Made by a program: the position numbers and the translations under genes. Below the pieces are notes generated by a model that worked only from the letters and a program-made list of their open reading frames with translations, had not been told where the DNA came from and did not search any database. From Stercorarius parasiticus (Eukaryota; Chordata; Aves; Charadriiformes; Stercorariidae), in NCBI GenBank assembly GCA_013396915.1, contig VWZL01001965.1, forward strand, positions 186,001-250,000: a stretch of 64,000 nucleotides of DNA. Reading direction: 5' to 3'. Numbering within the stretch: the stretch's first letter is position 1; each line of letters opens with the position of its first letter. Shown in pieces: positions 50,401 to 63,600 of the stretch.

Positions 50401-51793
50401 TGTATTCTGAAGGGGGAGAGTCAGGCTGCGAGGTACCACTTACTGCATTATTCTCATTTGCATCCTCTTTAAAAATGGAAATGAACAGCTTTTCACACAA
50501 TCTCACACTATTCCTATGTTTTGGCTCCTAATTCAGGAGTCTCAATTGGGTTTCTTAACTCCAGGTAGGAGAAATCTGATTTCAGTGTTCAACGTAATTG
50601 CAAGAGACCTGCTTTATCTCACTGTCTAGTACCAACCTGCTGTACATAAACCAGGAGTTTCGCAGCACCCAATACAGATTCACTCTGTTCTCAGATATAT
50701 ATATGATCTGTGACACTCTAGTGAACACATTTTACTAGCTGCTGCTGATAAGAAGAAATTTACTTGCACAGAACCGTTGAGTAATTTTGAATTAGCATAT
50801 TTATTTAAATCAAAGTGTAGTCACAAACAGATTGTAAATTCAAAAGAGCAAATAAATTTAAAGAAAAAGTTTGGCACAACAATGTTTCCACGTTGTATTT
50901 GCTCAGATGTTTAATTTCACAATGACACAGTTACTACTCCAAACTTATTTTTAAAGGTATAGTTCCAGAGAAATAAGTAATCATCATCCTCAATAGACCT
51001 GCCTTAAAAGTTAGGAAAGATGGGGAAAAAAAGGACATATTTCTATAGTCTTTCTATGGATATTTTCTGTGTGGGTTCTGTCAATTTGAAAGATGAGAAG
51101 AAAATTGATTCAATATTACTCATTCTAATTTGGGCAAATCCTAAATTACAGTTAATAATTGTAGGGACTATCACTCAAAGCTAAGATGGACATTTGATCA
51201 TTTATTTTTCTTGGTAAGAATTTTTTAAGATATATGTAAATGACAGGCTTGAGCATTACCTCAGATATAATCAGAATCAAAAGTTTCTCAAAGTTACTGC
51301 AAGCAAGAACTTACAGCAAAGAATTGTGGGTAACAGCAAGTAAATTATTATTTAGAAAGTAAGGTTAGTTTCTGAAGCACGATTAAAGCATTCAGATATC
51401 CACAGAATTGTATGGCTCCTTAAAAAAATAACATCCTTAAAAGCTGTTTTTATTTTTGTTACTGTGTAATTTTAATTTCACTTATATTTTTCAGACTGGG
51501 TCATTGAAGTAGATTATAGGAAGTTTAACAATGTTAATATTGCTTGGCAGGAAACCATTGCCCTGAAAGGACATCTGCAATGCTACTTTTCAAAATTTTG
51601 TCGGCCTCCAAGAGCCAATGTACCAAAGTGGAGAAATTAGTTTTAAAAGCCTGTGAAAGTATTAGCTCCAGTATTTCTACAATTAAAATGTAAATACTTC
51701 TTGCATGTTATTGCCATTACTATTTTCACAGACTTTCTCATGATCTTTTAAGGACTTCTACACACTTTTTCTTATTGGCTATGCCAGTATCTT

Positions 51794-51818
51794 TATACCA
51801 GCCCAACCTGCTGGTATA
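51794..51818. repeat. Perfect 9-bp hairpin, 7-nt loop
   Basis: The left arm tataccagc (51,794-51,802) pairs exactly with gctggtata (51,810-51,818). It is isolated, with no repeat or gene context. Confidence 0.7.
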
Positions 51819-52831
51819 CAGCTCAACGTCAGCAGTGCACGTAAATATATACCTCTACATTATGAGAAATTATTATTCCAAGAATATACATTTAGCACTA
51901 CAGAATAGTCACCTAGAGTCCCCATTGAAAAAATATCATTCAATCCTTTTACAATAAGTGTTTAAATACATTTTTGCAGTTATTCTCCACTTCCACGTCC
52001 AGTACAGATTTAGCAATATTTTTCCCTCCCAGCACTCTTTGGAAGCATAATTCCAACACAAGGGTTTCTGGAGACATTGAGAGATAATGGAGCACTGACC
52101 AAAGGCTAAACAGGCATCTCCTTCCTCATTCAGCCTGGTTGCTTTTATCAAACTACAGGAGCATTTCACGTAACTATCTCATGCTTATCTTACTTTATCA
52201 CAAAATCCATTTGTCTCCTGCTTTTAAGGTGCTTCTGTTTTCTCCTTTTTTCTACCTGCACAAGTTGTAACCTTGATTTTCTGATTTATCATGCTTGTTT
52301 TCCGTCCCTCTTTGCCCTCTCTTTTTGATCAGGGAGTTAGGATCTTTATTCTCCGTCTTCGATTTAGCAGTTCTGGTGGAATTATTCCCGTTGTGCAAAT
52401 CTGAGTACTGTGATAAACAAATAATGATACATATTGCTCTTCCTACTGTCGCTGTGCTTCACTGATAATGAAAAAAATCACTTTTGAAGACCTTGAATCC
52501 CCACTGATCATTTGGTAATGGGCACTCCATAAACGTGAATTGGAAGATTTGTCAGTGTTGCAGTATAAAAGAAAATATTTTGTTTGGGTAATTCAGACAT
52601 TCCCACAAGATCTTTGAATATTCCTATTGCTGATAATAGGAAGGAACCCAATATACTTCAGAGCTTTTTTACTTAATCTAGAGCTGGGCTTTCTTGTTAG
52701 ATGGATTTGTGTTTATGAGTACTGCTTCTGAAATTTAAGAAGTTTTCTTTGAAATTCTTGAAATTGAAAATTTCTGTGGCTATATCTACCTAAAATTGAG
52801 TAGGGTACACCCCCTCTTCTGAATCAATCAG

Positions 52832-52890
52832 TCATAGAATCATAGAATCCCAGGTTGGAAAGGGCCTCAAGGATCCTCTGGTTTAACCTA
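52832..52890 (-). mobile_element. Short CR1 3' end with octamer tail, antisense
   Basis: The plus strand reads tcatagaatcatagaatccc, then 'aggttggaaagggcctcaag' and 'gatcctctggtttaacct', which is the reverse complement of the bird CR1 3' terminus and its ATTCTATG-type tail. Similarity stops after about 60 bp, so the copy is extremely 5'-truncated or the rest has diverged. The tail type differs from the TTCTA tail at 45.5 kb, so a different CR1 subfamily is involved. Confidence 0.85.
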
Positions 52891-53654
52891 ACGTAGAATT
52901 TAGGAAGACCTAAGATTTATCCTAATTTTAACATCCTATTGTCAGGCAGTTTAATTTAATGATCTGCAAAGTGGAAGTCAGACAAGTAACACAATATGAC
53001 CTTCTCCTACTGGAAAACTTTGCCAATAACAACTATAGGAAGAAGTACCCTTGAAAAGTAATTGAATTTTTATGATAGGGAAGTGCTGGATTGATATGGA
53101 TCTTTAGGAAATGAGACCTGCTTTCTGCAAGAAATCTTCAAGTTATTCATGTCAGTTTTTTCCACTGTGTTTTTTTCTGTCTCCAGTTAAAATTTTTAAG
53201 CTCGTATCCAGACATTTTGCGTTCACTGTGTCAGGGCAGCTGCTGCTTCAGGAGCAGCAGGTTAGCAACTGGCAGGGGCCCAGAAAGGAAAGCGTTTTTT
53301 AAGAGACACAGCCTGCTACAACATGACTTTCTGAAGAGTGCTGGTAAAGTCCTTAGTACTGCTGACTCATTCCTGGGATCACGGATCAAGACAGGAGAGC
53401 TGATTTAAGACGTTTAGATGGTGACTACCCATATAGACTCATTTTAACTCCTGAAGCAGCAATAGAAATGAAGAATGCACTACAGAACAACAAATTGCAT
53501 TACATTTTTACTTTTCAGTGCCTGGGGAGTTGGTGACTTCAAGATTTACATGATTGTACTTAAGCCTGGTGCAAGACTTTAGGTAAGCAGGATATGGTAG
53601 CATCAAAAGCTAAGGTGCGCACAGACTGCATGTACCTTTGGGGTTAGACAGGGA
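52891..53654. other. Unassigned sequence between CR1 end and LTR
   Basis: No gene or recognised repeat. Overlapping 63-codon frames at 53,111-53,302 and 53,217-53,408 lack any motif. Confidence 0.45.
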
Positions 53655-53993
53655 CTGCAAGAATGGTTTACAGGCTCTGGCAGGGACACAGGTATTCCAA
53701 TCCATGGGAGCCATGCTCACTCGGAACTGCTGGGGAAGGGGGCAGGAAGTCACCGCTTGGAGCGGGCAGGGGCGTCCGGGGTCTGGTGGGTGAGCAGTGG
53801 TTCCGTAACCATGTTTATATATTCTTCTGTCCCTGTTATTGTTGTTGTTTTCTTGTTCCCTTTGCTGTTCTGTTAAACTGCCTTTGTCTCAACCCATGAG
53901 TTTTGCCTTTTTCTTACGATTCTTTCACATATCAGGGAAGCTCAAGAGAGCAGCACGTGGTTCTTTGTTGCTGCCTGAGGCCAAACCACAACA
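53655..53993 (+). mobile_element. Solo LTR of an avian endogenous retrovirus
   Basis: The 3' half follows a common bird LTR closely: a TATA-like tttatatatt (53,814-53,823), a T/G-rich 'ttattgttgttgttttc' block, 'ttaaactg' (53,873-53,880), 'tctcaacccatgagttttgc', and the end 'ctgaggccaaaccacaaca' at 53,993. The 5' end near 53,655-53,675 (atggtttacaggctctggca) mirrors that terminus imperfectly, suggesting a short LTR of about 340 bp. No convincing target duplication was found. A GC-rich patch at 53,720-53,800 lies just upstream of the TATA-like word. No internal viral sequence adjoins it. Confidence 0.75.
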
Positions 53994-55649
53994 GTCCCTG
54001 ATATCCATCACAAGTGAGATTTGCCTTGAATCTTCATTAAATATCATGCCATAAGTTGCTAAGAAAGTAACTTGGCTGTGTTAATTTGGCATCAGTTCCT
54101 TTACCATCTTGTTCATTAAATAATGATTACCCTCCTCTCTATACTAACTTATTTCATTTGCAAGCTGCTTGACTACACAGAGGGTAATTTTAAAATTGGA
54201 TTTAAAACAGAGACTAAAGCTTAAACTTATTGAAGCATCCCTCTACCTACTGCCTCGAGTGCTTCTAAATTTTCCAGTTCATTTCATTTCTTTCTCACAG
54301 CCTTGTTCTGACCGAATAGCAATCTTCCTATCAGATTATGTCCTCTGTTTAAATACTAGCGCGAAAAACATCTTCATCAGGAAATCTTTCAGTGAACCCG
54401 GTTCTTTAGGGCAATAATCAGATTTTTTCACTATTGGTTATACAGTTCTTTGGTCTGTGGTCAGCTCTTTAGCTTTGACAGCCTGAAATATTCCTGTACA
54501 CATTCTAAGATTCACTGTTAATTTACTGGTGCATTCTTCTCTTTCTACAGTATGAGATTTCTCCAGCATTGCATGTCCAAACAGGTTCTGACACACCTGA
54601 CAACATTCTTCAACAACTTGTATGTCTTCTCTCATTACACAAATGCTTCTGATCACAAAAAATGTACTGACTCTTCTATTCATGGAAACACAGTTCTAGA
54701 CTTTCTTTAGAGAAAATTTAGGTAGTTGATATGCCCCAAAGAAATCAGAACACCTGGCACATTACCACATTCTCAACTATTTGTTTTCAGTCTGATCACA
54801 GCTTTAGCTTTGTCCTTTGCAACCAGTGAATATAGTGAGAAAAATTTTTATTTGCATAACTGTATAGGATATGGTGGCTCTTCATGTGAACCTCATTGTC
54901 ATTATGTATATACATGTTTCTATGGATAAAGAACAACTTTCCTTTTTTCTGCTATTCACCATGTTCATTATGTGCTGTGTTCCTGCCTAAAAATGTTATT
55001 AGCGTAGCTGGACTTTTAGACTTAAATAGCCAATCAGGAAGTGCAAATAATAAGTAATGAATAATGTCTAGTCAAAGTAAACAACAGGTGAACAACCAAA
55101 GGTTGAAATGCATTTACATAAACTGTTGGCTGAACAATTACCAATGACAAATTCTTTATCAAAGTAAAAAAATAGTTCAGTGGGTGAGTCATAGAAAGAA
55201 CTAACTTTATGAGATAAATTATTCACAGAAAGTACATTGGCTATGAAATTTATTGTTGTCAAATGTTTGATAATGCACACTGAAATAATCTGAACTACAC
55301 ACACATTCTTGGTTTTGAAACTAGCTGTAACCATTCTGAAAAAAAAAACCCACAACCCCAGGCCAGAAAATTAACGTAGTATCACTTGAGATGGCTTTGT
55401 GAAACTGTCGTTCAGTGTACAGAATAAGTTGCAAATAAATACATAAATGACATTGTTAGAATACATAAAGAGTGAATAGGAAATGAATACTGGGAAGTTC
55501 ATAACATCACTGTAAATTGCTTGTGAGATATCACTTGACATTTTTCATTCAGTTTCATCATCATATCTCAGAAAAGATATCGCTGAAGGTGAAGGGTGAA
55601 AAAAGGATTGACAAAATATTATGCATAATGGAAACACAGTAATTTCCAC
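53994..55649. other. Unassigned AT-rich sequence
   Basis: No gene or recognised repeat. An 8-9 bp A run sits near 55,340. Short overlapping frames only. Confidence 0.45.
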
Positions 55650-56030
55650 AGAAGGAGAGATTTAAAAGATTGGGTCTGTTCAGTTTAGTGAAGACATGAC
55701 TGAATGTGGGCATTTCAGGAACCTAGAAAAAGCTTCCAGTGAACATACAGACCATGTAAATAAGATATCCAGCACCTACTGTCCTCATATCTCAACAAGA
55801 AAGAGGAGAAGGAGTTCAATAAAATAAGATACAAGCTGAAGTTGATCAATAGAAATACTTTTTACATAGCTTGTGGCTGAGGTACAGAGCCCACTGACAC
55901 AAAATAGTTGTCAGAATAAATTTAGCGGTCTTTATAAAAGGCAACTGACCTTTATATTGATATACTGGCTAGATAAATATAGGAGGCATATAACCCTCAT
56001 CCTTCAGCATATATACCAAGTTCCAGTTGA
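55650..56030 (+). mobile_element. Ancient CR1-type LINE 3' portion
   Basis: Sense-order blocks are: 'gaaggagagatttaaaagat' with 'tgggtctgttcagtttag' (the usual post-RT 'gagagactga..ctgttcagtttagagaa'), 'caataaaataagatacaagc' with 'gatcaatagaaatacttttt' and 'acatagcttgtggctgag', then 'gtacagagcccactgacaca', and finally 'aaccctcatccttcagcata'. The order and spacing match the 3' part and UTR of an old CR1 type widespread in reptiles and birds. The far 3' terminus is not recognisable. The frame is broken throughout. Confidence 0.75.
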
Positions 56031-58117
56031 GAAGAAATAGTAAGACATTTCTCAAACGGACAAGTCATTCAGTCTTTAGTGACTGTATCTCTTCTGTGCT
56101 CTCCCAGAAAGAAAAAGAATTTGACTACCACTATTGCTCTGCCTACCTAGCTCTAGGAAAACATGCCAGAACCAAAACACATAGGTAAGTACATGCAAGA
56201 AGGAAAGGATGGGCTCAGGAAGAGATTGATTTCAATGAATCTCCTCCAAACTGATGGCAAGCTACACATTGATATACAGGACCTGGTAAAACCGCAGTTC
56301 TTTTAGCAAAAAAAAAAAAATATGCCTACAACAAAACCTGGTCATGTCTATGGTGCACAATTATGGAACAAAAGTGTAGGACAGGACTAGTATGTCTTTG
56401 GCGACACAGCCTTTTATATAAAGGCCAAAATACCATTAACATAAATAATACATAAACATTTCAATCTCAGATGTTAGGTCACCTCCTAATGGCAGTTAAT
56501 TAGTTGCCTTTCAGCAAGGGAATTCCTCATTCAATATCTCCTAGGAGTCTTTTCAAATATGGTCTGGCATATAGATTTCCATTTTATTACAGAGATTGCC
56601 ATAGTGTTAATTTGTCACACTGTTTAATGGAAGGAGCCTTTGCGAGGCATAGGACCCCAGGATCCTGATCCAGTTTCTGGAAGCTGTTTCTGGATGTGTG
56701 AAGGATTTGATCTCTCAGAGGGTGAGTTCAAATAGCATCCCAATTTGTTGTGCAGTTAGATAGCTCTATGCTAATAAGAAAGTGCGATTTAACATCAAGT
56801 CACGAAGTTATTTGAGGGAGACAAATGTAACAGGAAAGAGCACATTTTCAAGTATGCCTTTCACAGACAGTCCAGTTAATTACTGTCTTTAATAAGTAAC
56901 CTCAGACTTCATACATTCTCCTTGAAAAGGAATGGGTGGGATGCCTAACACAGGCAGTCATCTTTTACAACTTTGATCATTTGCATGTTTTTTTCAAATT
57001 AACTAGTGCTTCTTATATTAGTACTATGACAGCTTTCCACTATATCCAGTGACAGGAAGAAAATTTTGATTTGACTTTGAAAGGCAATGACTTTCTTTTC
57101 TTCCTTTTTTTCTCCTTACGATTACTTGTCTTCATTCCAGAATTTCTTCTAACATACAAATACCTATCGCTAATTGTACAGTCTCCAGATGATGGCTGAG
57201 CTGTAATTCATAAATATCTAACAGATAGATTATTATATGTAATGTGAAACTAATATGCATATATTTTGCTTTCATTTCACGTATATCTAATATTTAGAAA
57301 AATTAAGTTCTCTCAAGAAGGCGGTGAGGAGACCCCAAATTGTGAAGCCCCTGGACCGGGACTTTCTGTCTCTCAGTTTGCAGGACCCAGCTAGCGTTTC
57401 TTTGAATGGACACCCATCACACCTCTTCTGAACTTGACCCAAGACCACTGATGTCTATGTAAATATTTCCATTTAATACAGCAAGCCCTGCCTGAGTCAT
57501 GGTCCATCTGGTTGAAGGAGTAATGCTTTAAAGACTGAGAAGTAGCATAGCCCAAATTTTAGCTCGCTCTATTACAGGGCAGTTACAGACCCTCTTCTTA
57601 GCTCTGTGACTGCCGCAGACGGAACTGAGCCCACTTTGTCTAACTTTTCTTTACAAGATTAAATTCCCATATTAAACCAGTAGTAGTATAAACTGATAAG
57701 GCAGCTTTTCAAAATGCAGTCAGCATTTATGGTCGTCTCAAAATACCTGAAAATTGTGGAGTTTAATGCTGCCTAGTTAAATGCTGGCCTACATATCTAT
57801 AAAAGGACTAGTATAAAGGTCTTTATGGCTACTGTCCAGTTGTATCTTTTTAAATAAAAAAATAAAGGCAGAACTTAGTCTCAGTCATTTCCTTTAAAAT
57901 TCATCTGACAGACCAGGGAAAACAGATATGTATCCATTGGCATATAAAATGCAAATTCAGTTATAAATAAGTGTTTATTTCTAAGATTTCTTCCCCTTTT
58001 TTAGAAATGGCAAGATACACAACACTAGTATTCAAATTCAAAATGAACTCTCTAGCTTTAGAATGAATACAAAGCTTTTGTGTTCATATTTCGAACTGCA
58101 AAAATAATTTTATCTTC

Positions 58118-58133
58118 TTTTTTTTTTTTTTTT
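58118..58133. repeat. T16 homopolymer
   Basis: Sixteen consecutive T on the plus strand, preceded by 'tatcttc'. This could be the poly(A) of an antisense retrocopy, but the flanking sequence matches nothing I recognise. Confidence 0.8.
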
Positions 58134-60270
58134 GGCCCAGATAAACCATGCATTTAAGGTTAATTTGAAACAATTCTTTTCTCCTCATTTTTCAGAATTG
58201 ACAGTAAACTGAAAAAATCAATGATTTACACAGTTGTCCTCCATGACCTAGAGTTCTGTGATTCATCACTCTTTTCTCAAGTTTCATTAGCTTTTGTCTA
58301 AATTCTTATTCACTTCTGGAGGTACATAGTTTATTCTCTGCTTCGCCTTCCTTAAGGAAAGAAATGGTTTGCTCATTTATAGCATAACCAACAACTGTAT
58401 TAAGTAGCCTTGCTACATATATGCCTTGAGCAAATTTTTTGACAGCTAAATAAACATGAAGGCAGAAAATAAATGATTCAGAATGACCAAAAGTCTTATG
58501 ATTTCTTCCTTCTCATTTAAAATAGATGCCACGATTAGAAGTTCTGACTGTAGTAAAATCTGCAAATTTTGAATATAGTAATTAATTTATATCTTACAAA
58601 AATAACAAAAATGTTACTTGGCCATACCTTTCAATGCATCTGATTGCTTATATTTATTCCTCTTTGTAGTTGAGGAAGATTTTTTTTTAGTCCAAATACT
58701 GTTCTGATCAGTGTTTTGCCTCTAGTATCATATCAGTATAAGATATTCTAGTGTAAGAGACTAGAAATTCTATGCATTTTGCACTGACATTTCCCCTTAA
58801 ATCCAATTGAGGGATGAAAGAATAGGAAGCAGATTTTGACCCCTATAGTTGTTGCATATTGTTTTCGTGCTGCACAAAACAAGGATGAAAAATCCCTACT
58901 CACAATGAAATCACCGTTTCACAGTGAAGCGAAATATAATTTGTATAAACCCCTTTTTTTAAACACTCTCTGCTGCTGAAGTTCTCTGTAAAGACTGGAC
59001 GTTTTCACGAGCATATTCTTAGCATCAGCTTTCCTGGAAAATGCTATGAGGTTACTGGGGATGGGGGCAGGAGAAAAGGAAGCTGGAGGGAGAGTTGTAA
59101 TCAAACTTCAGGTCTCTGACTTTCCTCACCAGAATTCCTGCTCCTGTGCAGCAGAGCCCCAGATGTGCCCATGTTTTTCAAAGGGCTTCCTTGAGAGGAC
59201 AGAACAAAATATTAAGGAGACAGTCACCTGGACATGTTCAGTCCCTTCATTTTGAATGATGTTAAAGAAGAAAGCTAAAATTCCCTAAACAGTATCCACA
59301 GGGACACAGCACTAAGGGGGAAGTAACTGTATCATAAAATCATTTCCCTCATAATGATAAGTTTAGTTGAGTAGATTCTGCAGAGCATCAGTTCCGCATG
59401 CCTCCATGCACCATCAGCCACTGGTGTCTCATTAGCGTCGGGTAACAAACTGATTGTTTTAGTGGCACCTCATAAGCCAAAACTATTGTGGGAAGAGAGT
59501 AAAGAGCTCAAGGGCATTGTCAAAGTCTGACACATCTGCATCAGCAAAAACCTGTCAAATTCCCATACCCACTCTGAAAGTGGATCACACGCTGCATTTC
59601 AAAATAAATGAGCCCTTTCTCCACTCCCCTCTACTCCCTAGAGTTGTGCCTGTCAATCTGGTCTGGTTAAAAAAATCACTCCCAGCATCAAGTTACCCAA
59701 GGAGTCTGGAAACTGGCATATTTCCAGGGACATGTTTCAGTTCGGCATTATCACAACCATAACCATGATATTTGTTGCACGTTACCATGCACTAGCACCA
59801 AAAAAGTGCAAAGTAATTCAAGCAGGTGTTAAATGTGTGTCTGCAGTATATATTATGGGAATCTATCATCCCCATAATACATCAAATATAGTTCCATTTA
59901 TGCATTAAAATCTTAAAGCTTTGCTTATTTGTAATGCCATATGGCTACTTGATGACCTGTAAAAGCAGTGCCAAGATTTAAAACTGCTGCTTTGGATAGG
60001 AATTTCTGTATTGACTACAGCTGATTCCAGAAAGATGTTAAAGAAAAAGCCTTCCAAGAGGCTAAACATCACAACGAAACCAAGTCCTGTGACAAAAAGA
60101 GGGAAAATAAACCGGATGGGTGAACTAAGTCTGAATAATTTGGCTTGATTAAAAAAACCTCCCAACTGCTCTTTTGGGTGTTATTTCTTATTTGACCACA
60201 TTACATGTTTCCAACATTGGTTTTTGTTTTATTAGACACAGCTTCCTTGTGTCCTATACATAACACATAT

Positions 60271-60288
60271 TATTTTATATATATATAT
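60271..60288. repeat. Short (TA)n run
   Basis: A brief alternating TA stretch ('ttttatatatatatatgtat'), too short to be a notable microsatellite. Confidence 0.7.
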
Positions 60289-60441
60289 GTATTATTTTGA
60301 CCCATTCTTTTAGACCTCTGTTAAGCTCACTCTGTGATTTTGCCAGATGTGCTGTAAGACTACAGGCTAATTTCCCCATGGCAATGATATATCTTTCATG
60401 AACTTACATTATTAACTGTATTGTGAAATGTCCTCTAGACA

Positions 60442-60600
60442 GCCTACTGGTGTTATGAACAAGTAAGGTCTATGATCCTGTCCGGTTTCGTAAGCTAGGT
60501 CAGGTGTAAGAAATACTCTAACAGGGCTTCCCGAAGGGCCCTTGTCGTTCGTTCAAATACTGTGGGAAGTTTTACTGATCCCATAGTCGATGGCAATCTT
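60442..60600 (+). mobile_element. Probable AmnSINE1-like SINE (5S rRNA + tRNA head)
   Basis: From gcctac at 60,442 the sequence tracks vertebrate 5S rRNA with nearly the same spacing: 'gatcctgtccggtttcgtaa' plus 'gct' (60,473-60,495) aligns without gaps to the 5S block 'gatctcgtctgatctcggaa' plus 'gct', with 17 of 23 identical by my count. The distance from the 5' start is 55 bases versus about 53 in 5S. About 55 bp downstream, gttcaaatac (60,551-60,560) resembles a tRNA B-box. A 5S head followed by a tRNA-related part is the plan of AmnSINE1, an amniote SINE known for exapted enhancer copies. The Deu domain and tail were not verified, so the 3' limit is unknown. Confidence 0.5.
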
Positions 60601-63600
60601 GTCCTTCTAAACCAAGTGTCAAAAGGAGTCAGCATAGGGACCCTCTCTCACAGGAGACAAAAGTATGCGTTAGGAGAGGTCATGAAAGACCTGAAAGAAA
60701 AATAGTAACAATTCCGTTGCAGAGTCCTGAGCAAGTTCCCATACATTGCAAAGCCATGCATAATATTTCTGGTAGAAGTGAAAGCAGTTAACATTTACCC
60801 CTGTAACAGCGGGCTGTCTTCAATACCTTGAGACTCCTCATGTCAAAATTCTTTTCATCAGGGAAAAACACTGTAAAACTTGTGCACAATTTGCTGTTGC
60901 TCCAATTGATCATCATCAAAAAAGCTCTGTGCATTACTAGGTTCAGTGCTTAGTTCATTGAGATTGCTCACATGGATGAAGGCACTTGCAATTGCTCCTC
61001 TTTCCTTGCCTGGAAGAATGTTTTCCATATGCTGTGGGACACAGAGGAGGGAAAGGAAGGAAGGCAAGGGGGGTCAGAATAGCTTTTGGATTAACGATCT
61101 TAGAAAAGGAATTTGCAGCTTTTTCCTTCTGATGCTGTTAAAAAAGCAAGATTCTGTTGCAATTATACATTATTCTATAGCTTGGGAATAGGCAATGCTC
61201 TCACATTTTATTTAAATTGTTTACTTACTTGCTTTATATATCAATTAATAACAGGATGGAACATTTCTAGATCTGTTCTCTTGTATGATGTGCAGACCAT
61301 ACTGTCCATCTTGAGGGTTGAGGTTTGCCTCTCCTACTTGCAGTTCTAATTTATAGCTCAGGAGCTAATCACATTTTTCTGTTGTAGAAAGACAAACTGA
61401 ATCCTCCAGTTCTTTCATGGTATGAACTTACATGAGTGCTGATCCCAGTGGATATCACAAAGAAAGTCTGGTGTGTAATACACATTGCATTCTACATGGT
61501 CATTTATTCTCCAGGAAGGACAATTCAGCGAGTGTAGTGTGCATCCAACATTCTGACCCAGCACCATTTTACACATCTCACAAATATAGAGGACTGTGTG
61601 GGTAAGAGGAGGGGAGGTCACTAAGTATGTTATGCAAACAGGCCAGGGCCCATGCAGGTCCCAAACATTGGGCTTTGTTGTGGGGCAAAGGTAGAGCTCA
61701 CAGTGACTTTGGTTCATAGGGGATCCCGTCATATACCACGCACCAGGACACATGCTAGCCCAAGTACTCCTCTACTAGCTTGGCAAAAAGCATCTCCAAG
61801 AGAGTGAGGAAGGGGTACAGCAAGATACAAGAATACAGTTCCTGCATCTACAAACTAATTTCCTTAATATGGACGATATCCCAACCACTCTGTGCCTCAG
61901 AAATTTGCCATCTACCACTCTAAGTCTTCTCCATCAAGTGTAACCAGGTGTTCACAAGAAAGGGAACAAATCACTCTTGAACCTGGATGCTATGCCATTT
62001 GTATCATCTGTAGTTACTGATGATAATGCCTCAGCTGGCCAGACTGTTGTTTCTAAGATATCTTTTCCCACCGAAAACCAGGCTGCTGCTGCGGCCGTGA
62101 CAGATGAAGATTGTGGGAAGACATGAGGAGGAGCAATAGTGGCCCTTCACTGATGGAGAAGCAGGTTAGAGGTCTGCAAGCTGAAGTGGAAAAAGTTTCT
62201 TGTACAGCAGCAGCTCTCCTAAACCTCCTGCATTGTTGCCCTTGCTGCAGCCACAGCTTTTTCCTGTCTATCTGCAAATTTATAACCTCCCTTGTATCTG
62301 GCTGCCGTTTGTCATTCACATTATAGAAAAATTAAGAGCACACCATATTGACTCCTTGTCTCAACACTATTCAAGATCCATTCAGAAATGGTTACTAATG
62401 CTACCTAGGTCTAACTGCATCATTTGTTCCATGTGTAGAACTATGTCTATGCTTTATTATTTTCTGCTTCATCCATGCTTGTCTTCCGTTGCAGCTGCTG
62501 TTTGGACTTAGGATGGCAGGATATACTGCATATGTCTGTGTAAGGTCTACCATTTCCAGGTTCCATCCCACCTCAGTGCCCTGCAGCTTAATGCTAACCT
62601 GGCAGACAAACTTCCTTTATCTGGAGAGATGTTCTTATTTGCTGATCCAGCTCATGGGTGAGAAAGTAAAATTGTCTCATAAAGGATTTATGGGCCACTG
62701 TTTAGTCATAATGTGGGGATTAACAACAAAGGAGCTGATATTGCTCCATGGAAAATCACCTCCTCTACAAAGTCCCTTGCACATTCCCGAGAAGTACAGA
62801 TCGAAGTACAGCTGCTCAATTCCTCTTTCTCTGTTAATTTGTGGCTCTTGCAGTTCATGCCACAGAGGGCACTCAGGGACATGTTGGAGAGTATGGTATT
62901 GTGATGATCATCTTGGACCTCTGTGAAGGCAAGGTCCTTATATAACTGCAAAATCCTTATATAACTGCAAAATCCTACAGCTTAACATGGATTTACTCAG
63001 TGCCCACTAGGAGACTTGACAGAATAAGAATGGCACATGGCATTCAGAGCAGCATTGATCACAGCTCTTCTGCATCGTTCTGTCCAGAGGCATCAGTCAC
63101 TTCAATAAGACAACATCATCCAAAGCCTGTAGTTCCTACTGCACAGCAGTGTTGTGCACAAAGTGGCAACACCCTGAGCTCTGTTGCTGCAGTCCATGAC
63201 ATAATCACAGCCAGTTACCCCTCATTATTGCCTCTGCTATCCATTTGAAATATTGTGCTTGTAACCGTTTTTAACTAATAAGGGATGACAGGCCAGGCAT
63301 TGCCAGCCAATTATGGACACCCTGAGCAAGTTACAGGGCACAAGGCTGAAATCCAAACGGCTTTAACCACTCAGAAATCACACTGATTCACTGCCTCGAG
63401 TAGCTTACAGTTAGATGGGGATGGAGACTGCAGATAAAAATAAGGAAACCAATCAAATATGAACACTTACTGCAATGGTTTTCACCACGGCTGTGGATGA
63501 CAGCTCAGCAGAAAGCTGTGTTTGTGTTGCTTCCCACAGCGTGGAAGCTAAAGCAGCTGCAGGAGGCGAGAGTCACTCAGACTGCGGCTCACCTCTGCTG

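Larger units (their letters stand above)
47842..52831. other. Unassigned non-coding sequence
   Basis: About 5 kb with no supportable gene. It contains a GATA-rich stretch (48,716-48,778), an A-rich patch (49,260-49,300), a regulatory candidate (50,180-50,400) and a hairpin (51,794-51,818), listed separately where informative. Confidence 0.45.
56031..60441. other. Unassigned AT-rich sequence
   Basis: About 4.4 kb without a supportable gene. Contains a 16-T run (58,118-58,133) and a slightly GC-richer patch at 57,320-57,430 whose origin I cannot name. No transposon was recognised. Confidence 0.45.

Noticed and set aside
60551..60560. tRNA gene suggested by the B-box-like gttcaaatac
   Set aside because: No A-box at the right distance and no cloverleaf; better explained as the tRNA-related part of a SINE.
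62489..62926. 145-codon plus-strand ORF
   Set aside because: No known motif, and minus- and plus-strand frames overlap it. No evidence of exon structure.
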